In this document: positions 49,675 to 61,415 of the stretch, in pieces
Layout of the letters: each line of letters begins with the position of its first letter
Numbering within the stretch: the stretch's first letter is position 1
Origin: Cryptomeria japonica
Taxonomy: Eukaryota; Streptophyta; Pinopsida; Cupressales; Cupressaceae
DNA length: 64,000 bases
Reading direction: 5' to 3'
NCBI RefSeq assembly: GCF_030272615.1
Contig: NC_081414.1
Location: 915,439,648 to 915,503,647 of the forward strand
The notes under the pieces: model-generated
Told to the model about the DNA's origin: nothing
Seen by the model: only the letters and a program-made list of their open reading frames with translations
Databases searched by the model: none
Position numbers and translations under genes: made by a program

Positions 49675-50597
49675 TCATCGAAAAATGTTCCTACCCTTGG
49701 GAAAAAGCACAACCAAAGGTGTATACATCAAATTTCCCCAATCATGAAGGGAAGATGTAGGAAAAAAATTCAAGATGAATGGAATCTCTGAAAACTGCTC
49801 AAGTGTCCCCATGTTGATGCTGAAAGTTACCCCCTCCAAAGGTGGTGTACTAATGCACACTGCTAAAAAAGAAACTCCAAGATCTAGTGGAGATGAATGT
49901 AGAACAAGATCCAAAGACTCACATGTCTCCTCTAAGGATAAAGAGACCTTCTCCAAGTGTTGTACATAAGAATCCACAATCATGTCAACCTCGAAAGAAT
50001 GATCATGTAGAGTATGAACAAGAGGGTCAAAGTGTTCCCTTGCAAAAATCAAAGAAGGATCATATTCATCAAAGAGAAGATGAATTTCATCAATGATATC
50101 TCCCAAATCTACAATATAAGACTACACAAACAAACCTACAATGTCTATCAAGTAGTCATCCCAATGAACTGAAGTTGGAAGACAAGATATATATCCTATT
50201 GCACTGAATCACAAGGCAAAACTGTCACATCATCTACACTATCAATTGCAATAGATGATGTGATATCAATAGGAGGAGATGAAATGCAAGGCTCAAGAAT
50301 GGGTTCACATGTGAGAACACCCAAGTTCAAGTACCCAAAGTTCTCCTCAATATCTGAATCATCAACATACGAAGAATCATCATCATCAATAGGAATTAAA
50401 TTTACAAAGGAATAAAATAGAGATGCATTATCAATAACCCCTATAGCAATTATATCTCTAGTGTCCAAGTCTTTATTGATAATTGAATCCGGTGTGAACT
50501 CCACAATTTTCCTTGTTACCCCATGAGTAATTTGATAGATGGAAAGAAGATCATTTGACAAATAAGGTACATACAACACATCATTGATGGAGTTATC
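49675..50597 (-). pseudogene. Distal gag-protease region of Copia-C
   Basis: Aligns with the C-terminal half of the Copia-A polyprotein: YVPYLSNDLLSIYQITHG after the protease, NFGYLNLGVLTCEPILEP, then DEIHLLFDEYDPSLIFAREH and LVHTLHDHSFEVDMIV to the end. The unknown C-terminal region is thus present in a second copy that has diverged from Copia-A, so it belongs to the family. Broken. Confidence 0.8.
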
Positions 50598-51499
50598 TGT
50601 TGGAATACAATGAATTAAAGAACACTATGAGGGGGGGGGGGGGTGAATCCGTGTTCTCCCGATAACACAAAATTTTAACCTTTTATAGCATACACATATA
50701 AACCGGTAAATGATGAAACATATGACACGAAGTAAATAAACCAACCACATGAATGAACACCATAACATATAGAATTTATACGTGGAAAACCTCAAAGAGG
50801 AAAATACACGGTGGGATTTGTGACCCACAATATCAATTCACTGGCCATATGAAATAAATTACATAACATGGGGGCTTGCACATGCACGAAGGCATGCTGC
50901 TCAACACAAAAGAGTCTCACTGACTACAAGCTTCTGCTAAGATAAAACCGTATTGGTGAACTCACAAAATGCATCTACAATGCCAAAAAGAGTTCTGGTT
51001 AAAGCTCTGTTCTGTACTCGTTCATAAACCCTGAATCCTTCTACTAGTATCTCCTTTCCTCCTAGAATGCTTTACAAACCATCTACTAATCATACCATGA
51101 TATTACATTTGCATACAAATGACCTACATACATATCCTTCACATCACCTTGTTCTACTACCTTGTCATATATCAAAATGACCTATCAGATTGACTTATGT
51201 ACCCTTTACAAATAATATACCTTATGATAGCTTACAATACAAAAGATATTCAATGTCAGTCCTATACAATAATTAAAAAATGTTTTCACAAATAAAACCT
51301 TTCAGATCCCAAATTGATGTCGGATTCACTAAAGTGTTGGATGCTAGTGTCGGTGCCGGTGTCGGTGCTGGTGATGACCCTGAATACTCTAGTGATGGTA
51401 TCTGCTAGTGTATGCCTTCACATTCATGTATATGCCTTAAGTAGAATATTTTTGCCATCAATGACAACATATGAATCCAATCAGTGTCAATTGCCAACA
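50598..51499 (-). repeat. NA array LTR 1 (902 bp)
   Basis: On the - strand starts TGTTGGCAATTGACAC and ends TTCCAACA, giving 6-bp inverted ends TGTTGG/CCAACA. A long G-run (about 50630-50643 on +) lies near the edge. The outer edge abuts Copia-C. Confidence 0.92.
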
Positions 51500-51514
51500 A
51501 TCTCCCCCTTTGGC
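51500..51514 (-). promoter_or_regulatory. Polypurine tract of array unit 1
   Basis: On the - strand GCCAAAGGGGGAGAT directly precedes the LTR start TGTTGG. Equivalents lie at 56317-56331 and 61186-61200. Confidence 0.85.
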
Positions 51515-51673
51515 ATTGATGGCAACATTCATGTGAAAAATGAATTCCCTATCGGTTCAACTGAAATATGAAACATGCTCCCACTGAGCTGATTGACTTT
51601 GTCTACAATATACTATGTCGATATCCTCCCCCTACGATTATATACATATTTTTCACATAATATACACTCTCCC

Positions 51674-51691
51674 TTTGGCATCAATGCCAAA
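51674..51691. other. Palindrome beside a second polypurine-like box (unit 1)
   Basis: TTTGGCATCAATGCCAAA has 8-bp arms and a 2-base centre. It is preceded on + by a C-rich run, so the - strand reads GCCAAAGGG, a copy of the true polypurine tract. The same palindrome lies at 56491-56508 and 61360-61377, each time 175 bp from the LTR edge. Confidence 0.8.
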
Positions 51692-51729
51692 GACCGGTGA
51701 AAGAATTGAAAGAATAATTACAGATTACT

Positions 51730-53831
51730 TTACTCGAGCTTGACCAATCTCAAACCTTGATCAGAACATCCTGAAATTCCTTTCCCTTTAGAATTTTAAG
51801 GAATAGTGGGAGCAGTTGCCTTAGCCAATTCCTCTTGATAAGTGAGAAATTAAGGATTCTTTTGGAATAATTTGGCCCAACCATCTCTGGTCTCATTTAT
51901 TATCTCATTGACTCTACCCATCATTAGGCCTATTTGTCAATTTTTGCTACTAAAGGTTGTTCTATTTGCAACATCTATGCACTTTTTCATTTCCTCATTA
52001 TTTACAGAGCCACACATACTCAAAAGTTCAACTTATTTGATTTCTCTGTCCCTCTTGATTACATCTAATCTCCTTGCATCTAACTTATTGTACAATGATA
52101 AGGGAATTTCCTTCAAAATCTCTACCAAAACCTTGTTATATATGTCTCAATATAATCAAATTTCTTCTTCTATTTCATTCTACTTATTACCATCTAAATC
52201 TTCATAAAAATTTGACACATTCTTCAAGATTCCATCTTTAGTTACCTCATCAATTAACTCTGCACAAGTCATTTTACTAGATTCACTTGCATCATCACTC
52301 TTTTTCTTCTTGTTGGGGGTTGCAGGAGCGGATGGAGTAGGCTGCCTCTTCTAAGTAGATTTCCTTGCCAGAGGTGTGGATGTAGTTGTTACCTTTCTAA
52401 TTAGCTTCCTCCTTGGTTCCACCTTCTTCTCCTCTACTGAAGGCTTGTCATGTTTCTTCCTCGGTACCCTTCTGAATGCAAGAGGTTGATTATCCTCTGG
52501 ATCGGAGTTAGAAGTGATAGAAGAAATTAAAGTTTCACGCCTTGGCACCTCAGAAGAACATTTTTTTTCCGGTTGATTTACTGGTTTAGATCCAGAACCT
52601 AGTTCTATATCTATGTTGTGAATTACATTTTGAATAAATGTAGACATTTTGTCTATTTTCTTTTCTCTTCTTTTATTGTTGAAGCCAATTTTGACCTCTA
52701 GAGCCTTCTCCTCTACAAGGCCAAAACGTTCAGCCTTTTCATCCAAAGGAGCATCAACAAGCATTTTAGAATATAGCTCCAAGATGTTATCATCTACTTC
52801 ATAGCCAAATTCAATGACCCATATAGTTTTAGGTTCCACTTCTTCCATGAGTGTCTCATCTGTTTTTACCATGAAGCAAATATCAGTGGAGTATTTATCC
52901 ATAATGTGTTTGCAGATTCCCTCCCTTAGTCTCATGTTCTCCTGAAAATTTTTGAACTAGCACCAAAGCTTCTAATCCCTGTTACTACCAAGATCGGTGA
53001 CTGCTTCTTTGATCTGCATACCTACCGGTATTTCATGAGCCCAACGCTTCTTTCCCAAACCTAGTAGCTCATTCATGAAGTACAACATCAAACAGACAAT
53101 AAGATTGCCAAACTGGAAATTCCTTTCTTAACACCTCTTATCTTGCCAAGATTAATCATTAATTCACTCCTTAACCATTCACACAAGTCATACTTTTCAT
53201 TATTCTTTATCATTTGGTGTGCAACATGGATACAAGAACTGGCAACAGAGTTCAATGGACTTGATTGAGTTACCTTGTAGCCAATGATCATGCTGGAAAA
53301 TTTCACATATGTGTCTTTGATGGTGTTGACCCTCATTGATCTTCTCAACTAGAGTGTTGGGTTACTTCGGTGAGCTTCTCAATTGCAGTGTTAGAGATCT
53401 TCTTTCCTGGTTCCTGTCCAACTTCGGGTAAGCCAGTGACCACCTGAATAGCTTCTTTGGTCACTATGGACCCTAATCATAACATATCTGATCACTTCAC
53501 CCTTGAATTCTGGTATATACAGGATTCTGGTTAACCCTAGATCTTCAATAATTTGATATTCTAGTTTGATTGTTCTGGAGCTGCTTAGTATCATAGATTT
53601 ATACATTCCCCTGAATTCCTCAGTACTCAAATCCTCCAATGTGTAGTGAATATAGGCCCTGACGTCTTCCACATAAACCACGCCATCAGGAACCTTTAAA
53701 AACATGCCAGTAGAGTCTTCCTTCATAGCAATTTGGGGAACTTCCTTGAAAAAAGGCCTAAGCCTATCCTTAACCTCAACAACAGTGGGATTTGTGATGA
53801 AAGTAGGAGAAGATGATGATCTGGATGCCAT
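51730..53831 (-). pseudogene. NA second gene (ORF2), unit 1
   Basis: Starts MASRSSSSPTF and has a conserved N-terminal part with VKDRLRPFFKEVPQIAMKED and VPDGVVYVEDVRAYIHYTLE. A central part has KYDLCEWLRSELMINLGKI and GICKHIMDKYSTDICFMVK, followed by a Lys/Pro-rich basic stretch with PRRKLIRKVTTTSTP and a C-terminal helical part with NEIINETRDGWAKLFQKN-like sequence. It resembles no enzyme I know. The overall plan, with a segment near residue 150 reading WLDRPxMITKEAIEVVTGLP in the other units, faintly recalls plant transposon proteins that carry a helical N-terminal domain; this is weak. Broken; function unknown. Confidence 0.7.
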
Positions 53832-54404
53832 TTCAAAGAAATACTTGGAAAATTGTCACTGGTTGAAGGGTTTTAATTACTCCTTAGATGACTATTGTAA
53901 ATTCTTGGGAATGCCTTTTCTCGCTCTTGATTGCCTTTCATTCGCCTTTACTTCACTCTGATTTTCTTGAGTGCTGCATGAGTGAAAATGAGTCCATTTT
54001 CCCTTTTTATCAATGATTAAACCCTAATTCATATGTCATAAATGCTTAGCGATGTACCCTACCAGATGTTGGTTTCATAGTTTTATGCCCGATGAACCTT
54101 CATCAATGATCAATACCACTCTCCAGATCTCTTCCAAATCTCTTCTAGGGAATATGCAATATTTGCAATGAATTTGCCAACCCCTAAGGCATATGCCTCA
54201 GTTACCAGTTGAATTTACTGTCGGTGCAAGAATGCTTTGTTCTATCGGTGGAGTTACAGGTGCAGTTACCTTTGTAGTTGCATCTCCACTTGGTTCTTCA
54301 TATTTTCTAAACCATCTCTTGGTATGATCTTGTTGTGTTTCATCTACCTTCTTCTTTCCTTTCTCATTTTATTTATCATTGTTAACTAGTGTAGTCTTTC
54401 TTCT

Positions 54405-55352
54405 ACAGTACTTAGCAATATGACCTATTTTGCTGCATGCATAACATGTAACATTGTTCTTTTGAATTGCTTTGACATATCTGGTGTCATTCCTTGACCA
54501 ATATTAATTAGCCAAATGTCCAAACTTTCCACATGCATGACATTTAACATTCATTCTGCAATATTCTCAGTTATGACCATATTTCTTGCAATTTTTACAT
54601 TGACCAAGAATTGAATTATAGTTTTGATTTGCTCTATTACTACATTGTCTAGCCATATGCCTAAATTTATTACAAACAAAGCATCTACTCTTGAATTTGT
54701 AAGCAGTAGATTGCCTTACCAATTTCCGCTCATCTGATGAGTTCTGCATACTGGTTATCTGATCTTCATTTGCAGTACCGAAGCTTTCGCCTTGTACAAA
54801 TCCAAGTCCTCTAGAATCTTCACTCTACCTTTGTCTTTTCAATAAATCATCCAACTGTGCGACACTAATCCTGATTTTTTCTTTATACTCACTTGCAGTA
54901 GTTAGATCATCTCTCAGAAGCATTATTTGTCTCTCTAGCTCTTGTTCATTATTCCGGGATTGTACCAAATCAATTCCCAATAGATTATTGTCATGAGTCA
55001 ATCTGCCACATTCTTCAAATTTATTCTTCGGAGACATGGAAAGATTTTCTTCCTTCTTTCTGTCCTAAATATCTTTTGATAACCGCATTGTCAAGTCTTG
55101 CATTTCATTCTTCATGAGCATGTTAGCTTGACTCAGTTTCTGATATTGTTCCTTAAGTGCATTTTTCTCTTCATCATCCTGGTTTTGCAAAAGTTCTTTT
55201 CTCTTAGCTTGAGTGGATGATAACCTTTCTTGCAGAACAAGAATGAATTCAGTAGTAGAATTCAATTCATCTTGCAATTTTAATTTCTTCATCCTTTCAA
55301 TATCATAATCCTCAAGTGCAATCTCAAGTTGCTTCTCCATACCCATATTCAA
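54405..55352 (-). pseudogene. NA gag-like gene (coiled coil plus four zinc knuckles), unit 1
   Basis: Begins about 60 bp after the primer-binding site with MGMEKQLEIALEDYDIER. A long coiled coil follows (QDELNSTTEFILVLQERL; NNEQELERQIMLLRDDLTT). Then come four zinc knuckles: CFVCNKFRHMARQC (54683-54642), one starting CKNCKKYGH, one starting CHACGKFGH, and CYACSKIGHIAKYC (54446-54405). The position and knuckles indicate a nucleic-acid-binding gag-like protein, but a recognisable capsid domain is not seen before the knuckles. Broken. Confidence 0.75.
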
Positions 55353-55406
55353 TCATTCTGGTTTTAGGATCTTCCTCAAGTTGTTAAACTTCCTCTAAGG
55401 TACCAA

Positions 55407-55418
55407 GCTCTGATACCA
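55407..55418 (-). promoter_or_regulatory. Primer-binding site, array unit 1
   Basis: On the - strand TGGTATCAGAGC, two bases after the LTR end at 55421; complementary to initiator tRNA-Met. Confidence 0.9.
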
Positions 55419-55420
55419 AT

Positions 55421-56316
55421 TGTTGGAATATAATGAATCCAAGAACACGAAGACGGGGGGTTAATTAGTGTTCTGCCGGTAACACAATATTTTAACATTT
55501 CATAACATACACATATAAACCGGTAAATGAAGAAACATATAACATGAAGAAAACAAACCAGCCACATCAATGAACACCTTAACACACATAATTTATATGT
55601 GGAAAACCTCAAAGAAGAAAAACCAAGGTGGGATTTGTGACCCACAATATCAATTCACTGGTGATATGAAATATATTACATAGCATGGGGGCCTGCACAT
55701 GCAAGAAGCTCACACTGCCTAGAGCATACTACTTAACACAAAAGAGTCTCACTAACTACAAGATTTTGCTAAGATAAAATAGAAATGGTGAACTCACAAA
55801 ATGCATCTGCAATGCCAAAAGGAGTTCTAGTTAAAGCTTTGTTCTGTACCAGTTCATAAACCGTGAATCCTTCTACAGGTATCTCCTTTCCTCCAAGAAT
55901 GCTTTACAAACCATCTACTGACCATAGCATGATATTAAATTCACATACAAATGACCTACATACATATCCTTCACATCACCTTGTTCTACTACCTTGTCAT
56001 ATATCAAAATGACCTATCAGACTGACTTATATACCCTTTTACAAACAATATGCCTTATGTCCCAGCTTACAATATAAAATATATTCAATGTGGCCCCTAT
56101 AAAATAATTAAAAAATGTTTTTACAAATAAAACCTTTCGGATCCCCAACTGATGTCGGCTTCACTGAAGTGCAGGATGTCGGTGTCGATGATGACCCTGA
56201 ATACTCTAATGCCAGTATTTGTTGGTGTATTCCTCCAAATGCTGGTATATGGCTTTAGTAGAATCTTGTTGCCATCAATGACAACATATGAATCCAATGA
56301 GTGTCAATTGCCAACA
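55421..56316 (-). repeat. NA array LTR 2 (896 bp), shared by two units
   Basis: It has a primer-binding site on its left edge and a polypurine tract on its right edge (on +), so it ends one unit and starts the next. Confidence 0.92.
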
Positions 56317-56546
56317 ATCTCCTTCTTTGGCATTAATGGCAATACTCATGTGAAAAATGGATTCCCTGTCGGTTCAACTGAAACATGAAACATGCTCCCC
56401 CTGAGCTGATTAACTTTGTCTTCAATATACTCTGTCAATATCCTCCCCCTAGGATTATATACATATTTTTTACATAATATACACTCCCCCTTTGGCATCA
56501 ATGCCAAAGACCAATGAAAGAATTGAAAGAATAATTACAGATTACT

Positions 56547-58681
56547 TTACCCGAGCTTGAATAATCTCAAAATTTGATCAGAACTTCGCGAAATTCCTTT
56601 CCTTTTCAATTTTTCCGGAATGGTGGGAGCAGTTGCCTTAGCCAATTATTCTTGATAAGTGAGAAAATAAGGATTCTTTTGGAATAATTTGGCCCAACCA
56701 TCTCTGGTCTCATTTATTATCTCATTGACTCTACCCATCATTAGGCCTGTTTGTCGGGTTTTGCTGCTAAAGGTTGATCTATTCGCAACATCTATGCACC
56801 TTTTCATTTCCTCATTATTTATAGAGCCACACATACTCAAAATTTCAACTTCTTAGATTTCTTTGTCCCTCCTGATTACATCTAATCTCCTTGCATCTAA
56901 CTTATTGTACAATGATAAGGGAATTTCTTTCAAAATCTCTACCAAAACCTTCTTATATATGTCTCAATATAACCAAATTTCTTCTTCTAATTTATTCTGC
57001 TCATTATCATCTAAATCTTCATAAAAATTTGACACATTCTTCAAGATTCAATGTTTAGTTACCTCATCAATTAACTCTGCACAAGTCATTTTCTCAGATT
57101 TAGTTGCTTCATCACTCTTTTTCTTCTTGTTGGGGGTTGCAGGAGCGGATAGAGCAGGTTGCCTCTTCTAAGTAGGTTTCCTTGGCGGAGGTGTGGATGT
57201 AGTTGTTATCTTTCTAATTAGCTTCCTCCTTGGTTCCACCTTGTTCTCCTCTACCAAAGGCTTGTCATCTTTCTTCCTTTGTACCCTTCTGAATGCAAGA
57301 GGTTGGTTACCCTCTGGATCAGAGTCAGAAATGATAGAAGAAATTAAAGTTTTAGGCCTCTACACCTCAGAAGAACTTGTTGTTTCCAGTTGATCTACCG
57401 GTTTAGATCCATAACCTAGTTCTATATCTATGTTGTGAATTACATTTTAAATAAATGCAGACATTTTGTCTATTTTCTTTTCTCTTCTTTTATTGTTGAA
57501 ACCAATTTTGACCTCAAGAGCCTTCTCCTCTGCAAGGCCAAAATGTTCAGCCTTTTCTTCCAAAGGAGCATCGCTAAGAATTTTAGAATATAGCTCCAAG
57601 ATGTTGTCATTTACTTCATAACCCAATTCAATGACCCGTATAGTTCTAGGTTCCACTTCTTCCATGAGTGTCTCATTTGTTTTTACCATGAAGCAAATAT
57701 TAGTGGAGTATTTATCCATAATGTGTTTGTAGATGCCCTCCCTTAGTCTCATGTTCTCCTGGAAGGTTTTGAAGTAGCCCCAAAGATTCTCATCCCTATT
57801 ACTACAAAGATCGGTGACTGCTTCTTTGATCTGCATACCTACCGGTATGTCATGAGCCCAATGCTTCTTTCCCAAACCCAGTAGCTCATTCATGAAGTAC
57901 AACATCAAACAAACAATAAGATTGCCAAATTGGAAAGTTCCTTTCTTAACACCTTTTATCTTGCCAAGATTAATCATTAATTCACTCCTTAACCATTCAC
58001 ACAAGTCATACTTTTCATTATTCTTTATCATTTAGTGTGCAACATGGATACAAGAACTGGCAACAGGGTTCAATGGACTTGATTGAGTTACCATGTAGCC
58101 AATGATCATGCTAGAAAATTTCACATCTGTGTCTTCGATGGTGTTGAACCTCATTGATCATGTCAACTGCAATGTTGGGTTGCATCGGTGAGCTTCTCAA
58201 CCGCAGTGTTGGAGATCTTCTTTCCTAGTTCCTATCCAATTTTGGGTAAGCCGATGAGTGCCTAAATAGCTTCTTTGGTGATCATCTGGGGCCGGTCCAA
58301 CCAGATGAACTCATTATGGACCCTACTCAGAACATATGTGATCACTTCACCCTTGAATTCTGATATATACAGGATTCCGGTTAACCCTAGATCTTCAATA
58401 AATTGAGATTTTAGTTTGATTGTTCCAGTGCTGCCTAGTATCACAGATTTATACATTCCCTTGATTTCCTTAGTACCTAAATCCTCCAACGTGTAGTAAA
58501 TATAGGCCCTAACATCTTCCACATAAACCACGCCATCGGGAACCTTTAAAAACGCACCAGTAGAGTCTTCCTTCGTAGCAATTTGGGGAACTTCCTTGAA
58601 AAAAGGCCTAAGCCTATCCTTAACCTCAACGACAGTGGTATTTGCGATGAAAGTAGGAGCAGATGATGATCTGGATGCCAT
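56547..58681 (-). pseudogene. NA ORF2, unit 2
   Basis: Same start (MASRSSSAPTF), order and end (RLVKL-type in unit 3) as unit 1. It preserves FIWLDRPQMITKEAI and a long open central part (58031-57447) with GTFQFGNLIVCLMLYFMNEL and HWAHDIPVGMQIKEAVTDL. It shows that the central segment is one continuous domain of about 200 residues in this copy. Broken elsewhere; function unknown. Confidence 0.7.
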
Positions 58682-59257
58682 TTCAAAGAAATACCTGGAA
58701 AATAGTCACTGGTTGAAGGGGTTTGATTACTCCTTAGATGACTGCTGTAAATTCTTTGGAATGCCTTTACTCGCTCTTGATCGCCTGTCATTCACCTTTG
58801 CTTTGCTTCGATTTTCTCGAGTGCTGTGTGAGTGAAAATGAGTCCATTTTCCCTTTTTATCAGTGAGTAAACCCTAATTCACTTGTCATAAATGCTTAGC
58901 GATGTACCCTACCAGATGTCGTTTTCATAGTTTTATGTCGGCTGAACCTTCATCAATGATCAATACCACTCTCCAGATCTCTTCCAAATCTCTTATGGGG
59001 AATATGCAATATTTGCAATGAATTTTTCATCGCCTAAGGCATATGCCTCAGTTACCAGTTGAATTTGCTGTCGGTGCAGGAATGCTTTGTTCTATCGGTG
59101 GAGTTACAGGTGCAGTTACCGTTGTAGTTGCATCTCCACTTGGTTCTTCATAATTTCTAAACCATCTCTTGGTATGATCTTGTTGTATTTCATCTACCTT
59201 CTGCTTTGCTTTCTCATTTGCTTTATCATTTTTAATCGGTGTAGTCTTGCTTCTGCA

Positions 59258-60203
59258 GTACTTAGCAATATGACCTATTTTGTTGCATGCATAACATGTA
59301 ACATTGTTCTTTTTAATTGCTTTGACATATCCGGTGTCATTCCTTGACCTACATTAATTAGCCAAATGTCCAAACTTTCCACATGCATGACATTTAACAT
59401 TCATTCTGCAATATGCCCAGTTATGACCATATTTCTTGCTATTTGTACATTGACCGGGAACTGAATTATACTTTTGATTTGCTCTATTTATACATTGTCT
59501 ATCCATATGCCTAAATTTATTACAAACAAAGCATCTACCATTGAGTTTGTAAGCAATAGATTACCTTACCAATTTTTGCTGTGTTGATGAGTTATGCATG
59601 CCGATAATCTGATCTTCATTTGCAATACCGGAGCTTTTGCCTTGTAAAAATCCAAGTCCTCTAGAATCTTCACTTTGCCTTTGTCTTTTCAATAAATCAT
59701 CCAACTGTGCGGCACTAATCCTGAATTTTTCTTTTTTCTTTATACTCACTTGCAGTAGTTAGATCAACTCTCAGAAGCATTATTTGTCTCTTTGGCTCTT
59801 GTTCATTATTCTGGGATTGTACCAAATCAGTTCCCAACAGATTATTCTCATGACTCAATCTGCCACATTCTTCAAATTTATTCTTTAGAGATATGGAAAG
59901 ATTTTCTTCATTCTTTCTATCCTAAATATCTTTTGATAACCTCATAGTCAGGTCTTGCATTTCATTCTTCATGAGCATGTTAGCTTGACTCGGTTTCTGA
60001 TATTGTTCCTTAAGTGCATTTTTCTCTTCATCATCCTAGTTTTGCAAAAGTTCCTTTCTCTTAGCCTTAGCAGATGATAACCTTTCTTGCAGAACAAGAA
60101 TGAATTCGGTAGTACAATTCAATTCATCTTGCAATTTTAAGTTCTTCATCCTTTCAACATCATAATCGTTAAGTGCCATCTCAAGTTGCTTCTCCATACC
60201 CAT
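59258..60203 (-). pseudogene. NA gag-like gene, unit 2
   Basis: Same layout as unit 1: start near 60203 (MGMEKQLEM-like) after the primer-binding site at 60264-60275, coiled coil, then the zinc-knuckle region ending near 59258 with CYACNKIGHIAKYC. Broken. Confidence 0.7.
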
Positions 60204-60263
60204 ATTCAATCATTATGGTTTCAGGATCTTCCTCAAGTTGTTAAACTTCCTCTGAGGTACCAA

Positions 60264-60275
60264 GCTCTGATACCA
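60264..60275 (-). promoter_or_regulatory. Primer-binding site, array unit 2
   Basis: On the - strand TGGTATCAGAGC beside the LTR edge at 60278. Confidence 0.9.
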
Positions 60276-60277
60276 AT

Positions 60278-61185
60278 TGTTGGAATACAATGAATCCAAG
60301 AACAATAAGAAGGGGGGGGTGAATCAGTGTTCTGCCGGTAACACAAGATTTTAACATTTCATAACATACACATATAAGCCAGTAAATGAAGAAACATATA
60401 ACACGAAGTAAATAAACCAGCCACATGAATTAACACCATAACACACATAATTTATAGGTGGAAAACCTCAAAGAGGAAAAACCACGGTGGGATTTGTGAC
60501 CCACAATATCAATTCACTGGCCATATGAAAGATATTGCATAGCATGGGGGCCTGCACATGCAAGAAGGTACACTGCCTAGAGCATACTGCTTAACACAAA
60601 AGAGTCTCACTAACTACAAAATTTTGCTAAGATAAAACAGTACTGGTGAACTCACAAAATGCATCCGGAATGCCAAAAAGAGTTCTGGTTAAAGCTCTGT
60701 TCTATACTGGTTCATAAACCCTGAATCCTTCTATAGGTATCTCCTTTCCTCCAATAATTCTTTATAAACCATCTACTGACCATAGCATGATATTAGATTC
60801 GCATACAAATGACCTACTTACATATCCTTCGCATCACCTTGTTCTACTACCTTGTCATATATAAAAATGACCTATCAGGTTGACTTATATACCCTTTACA
60901 AACAATATGCCTTATGTCCTAGCTTACAATATAAACAATATTCAATGTCGTCCCTATACAATAATTAAAAAATGTTTTAACAAATAAAACCTTTCGGATC
61001 CCCAACTGATGTCAGTTTCATTGAAGTGCTGGATGTCGGTGCCCGTGTTGGTGCCGGTGATGACCCTAAATACTCTAATGCCAGTATTTGCTGGTGTATG
61101 CCTCCAAATGTTGGTATATGCCTTCAGTAGAATCTTGTTGCCATCAATGAAAACATATGAACTCAATGAGTGTCAATTGCCAACA
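60278..61185 (-). repeat. NA array LTR 3 (908 bp), shared
   Basis: Bounded by a primer-binding site at one edge and a polypurine tract (GCCAAAGGGGGAGAT on -) at the other, as LTR 2. Confidence 0.92.
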
Positions 61186-61415
61186 ATCTCCCCCTTTGGC
61201 ATTGATGGCAATACTCATGTGAAAAATGGATTCCTTGCCGGTTCAACTGAAACATGAAACATGCTCCCCCTAAACTAATTGACTTTGTCTGCAATATATA
61301 CTGTCAATATCCTCCCCCTAGGATTATATACATATTTTTCACATAATATACACTCCCCCTTTGGCATCAATGCCAAAGACGGGTGAAAGAATTGAAAGAA
61401 TAATTACAAATTACT

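Larger units (their letters stand above)
48804..50597 (-). mobile_element. Copia-C: 3' half of a Copia-A-like element
   Basis: Read on the - strand it begins at GATAACTCC (50597), directly after the NA array, continues through the distal part of the gag-protease gene, a polypurine tract (49303-49296) and a 3' LTR (49295-48804). No integrase or RT lies between. The 5 bases outside the LTR (48799-48803) are ATAAT, as beyond Copia-B. It complements Copia-B exactly, with GATAA shared at the break. Broken. Confidence 0.85.

Noticed and set aside
51872-52207. 111-codon frame on +, with a near copy at 61558-61893
   Set aside because: Both lie antisense to the C-terminal part of NA ORF2; their similarity comes from the repeat.
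55407-55418. Initiator tRNA-like sequence as a tRNA gene
   Set aside because: Only the short primer-binding complement is present, beside an LTR; no cloverleaf sequence follows.
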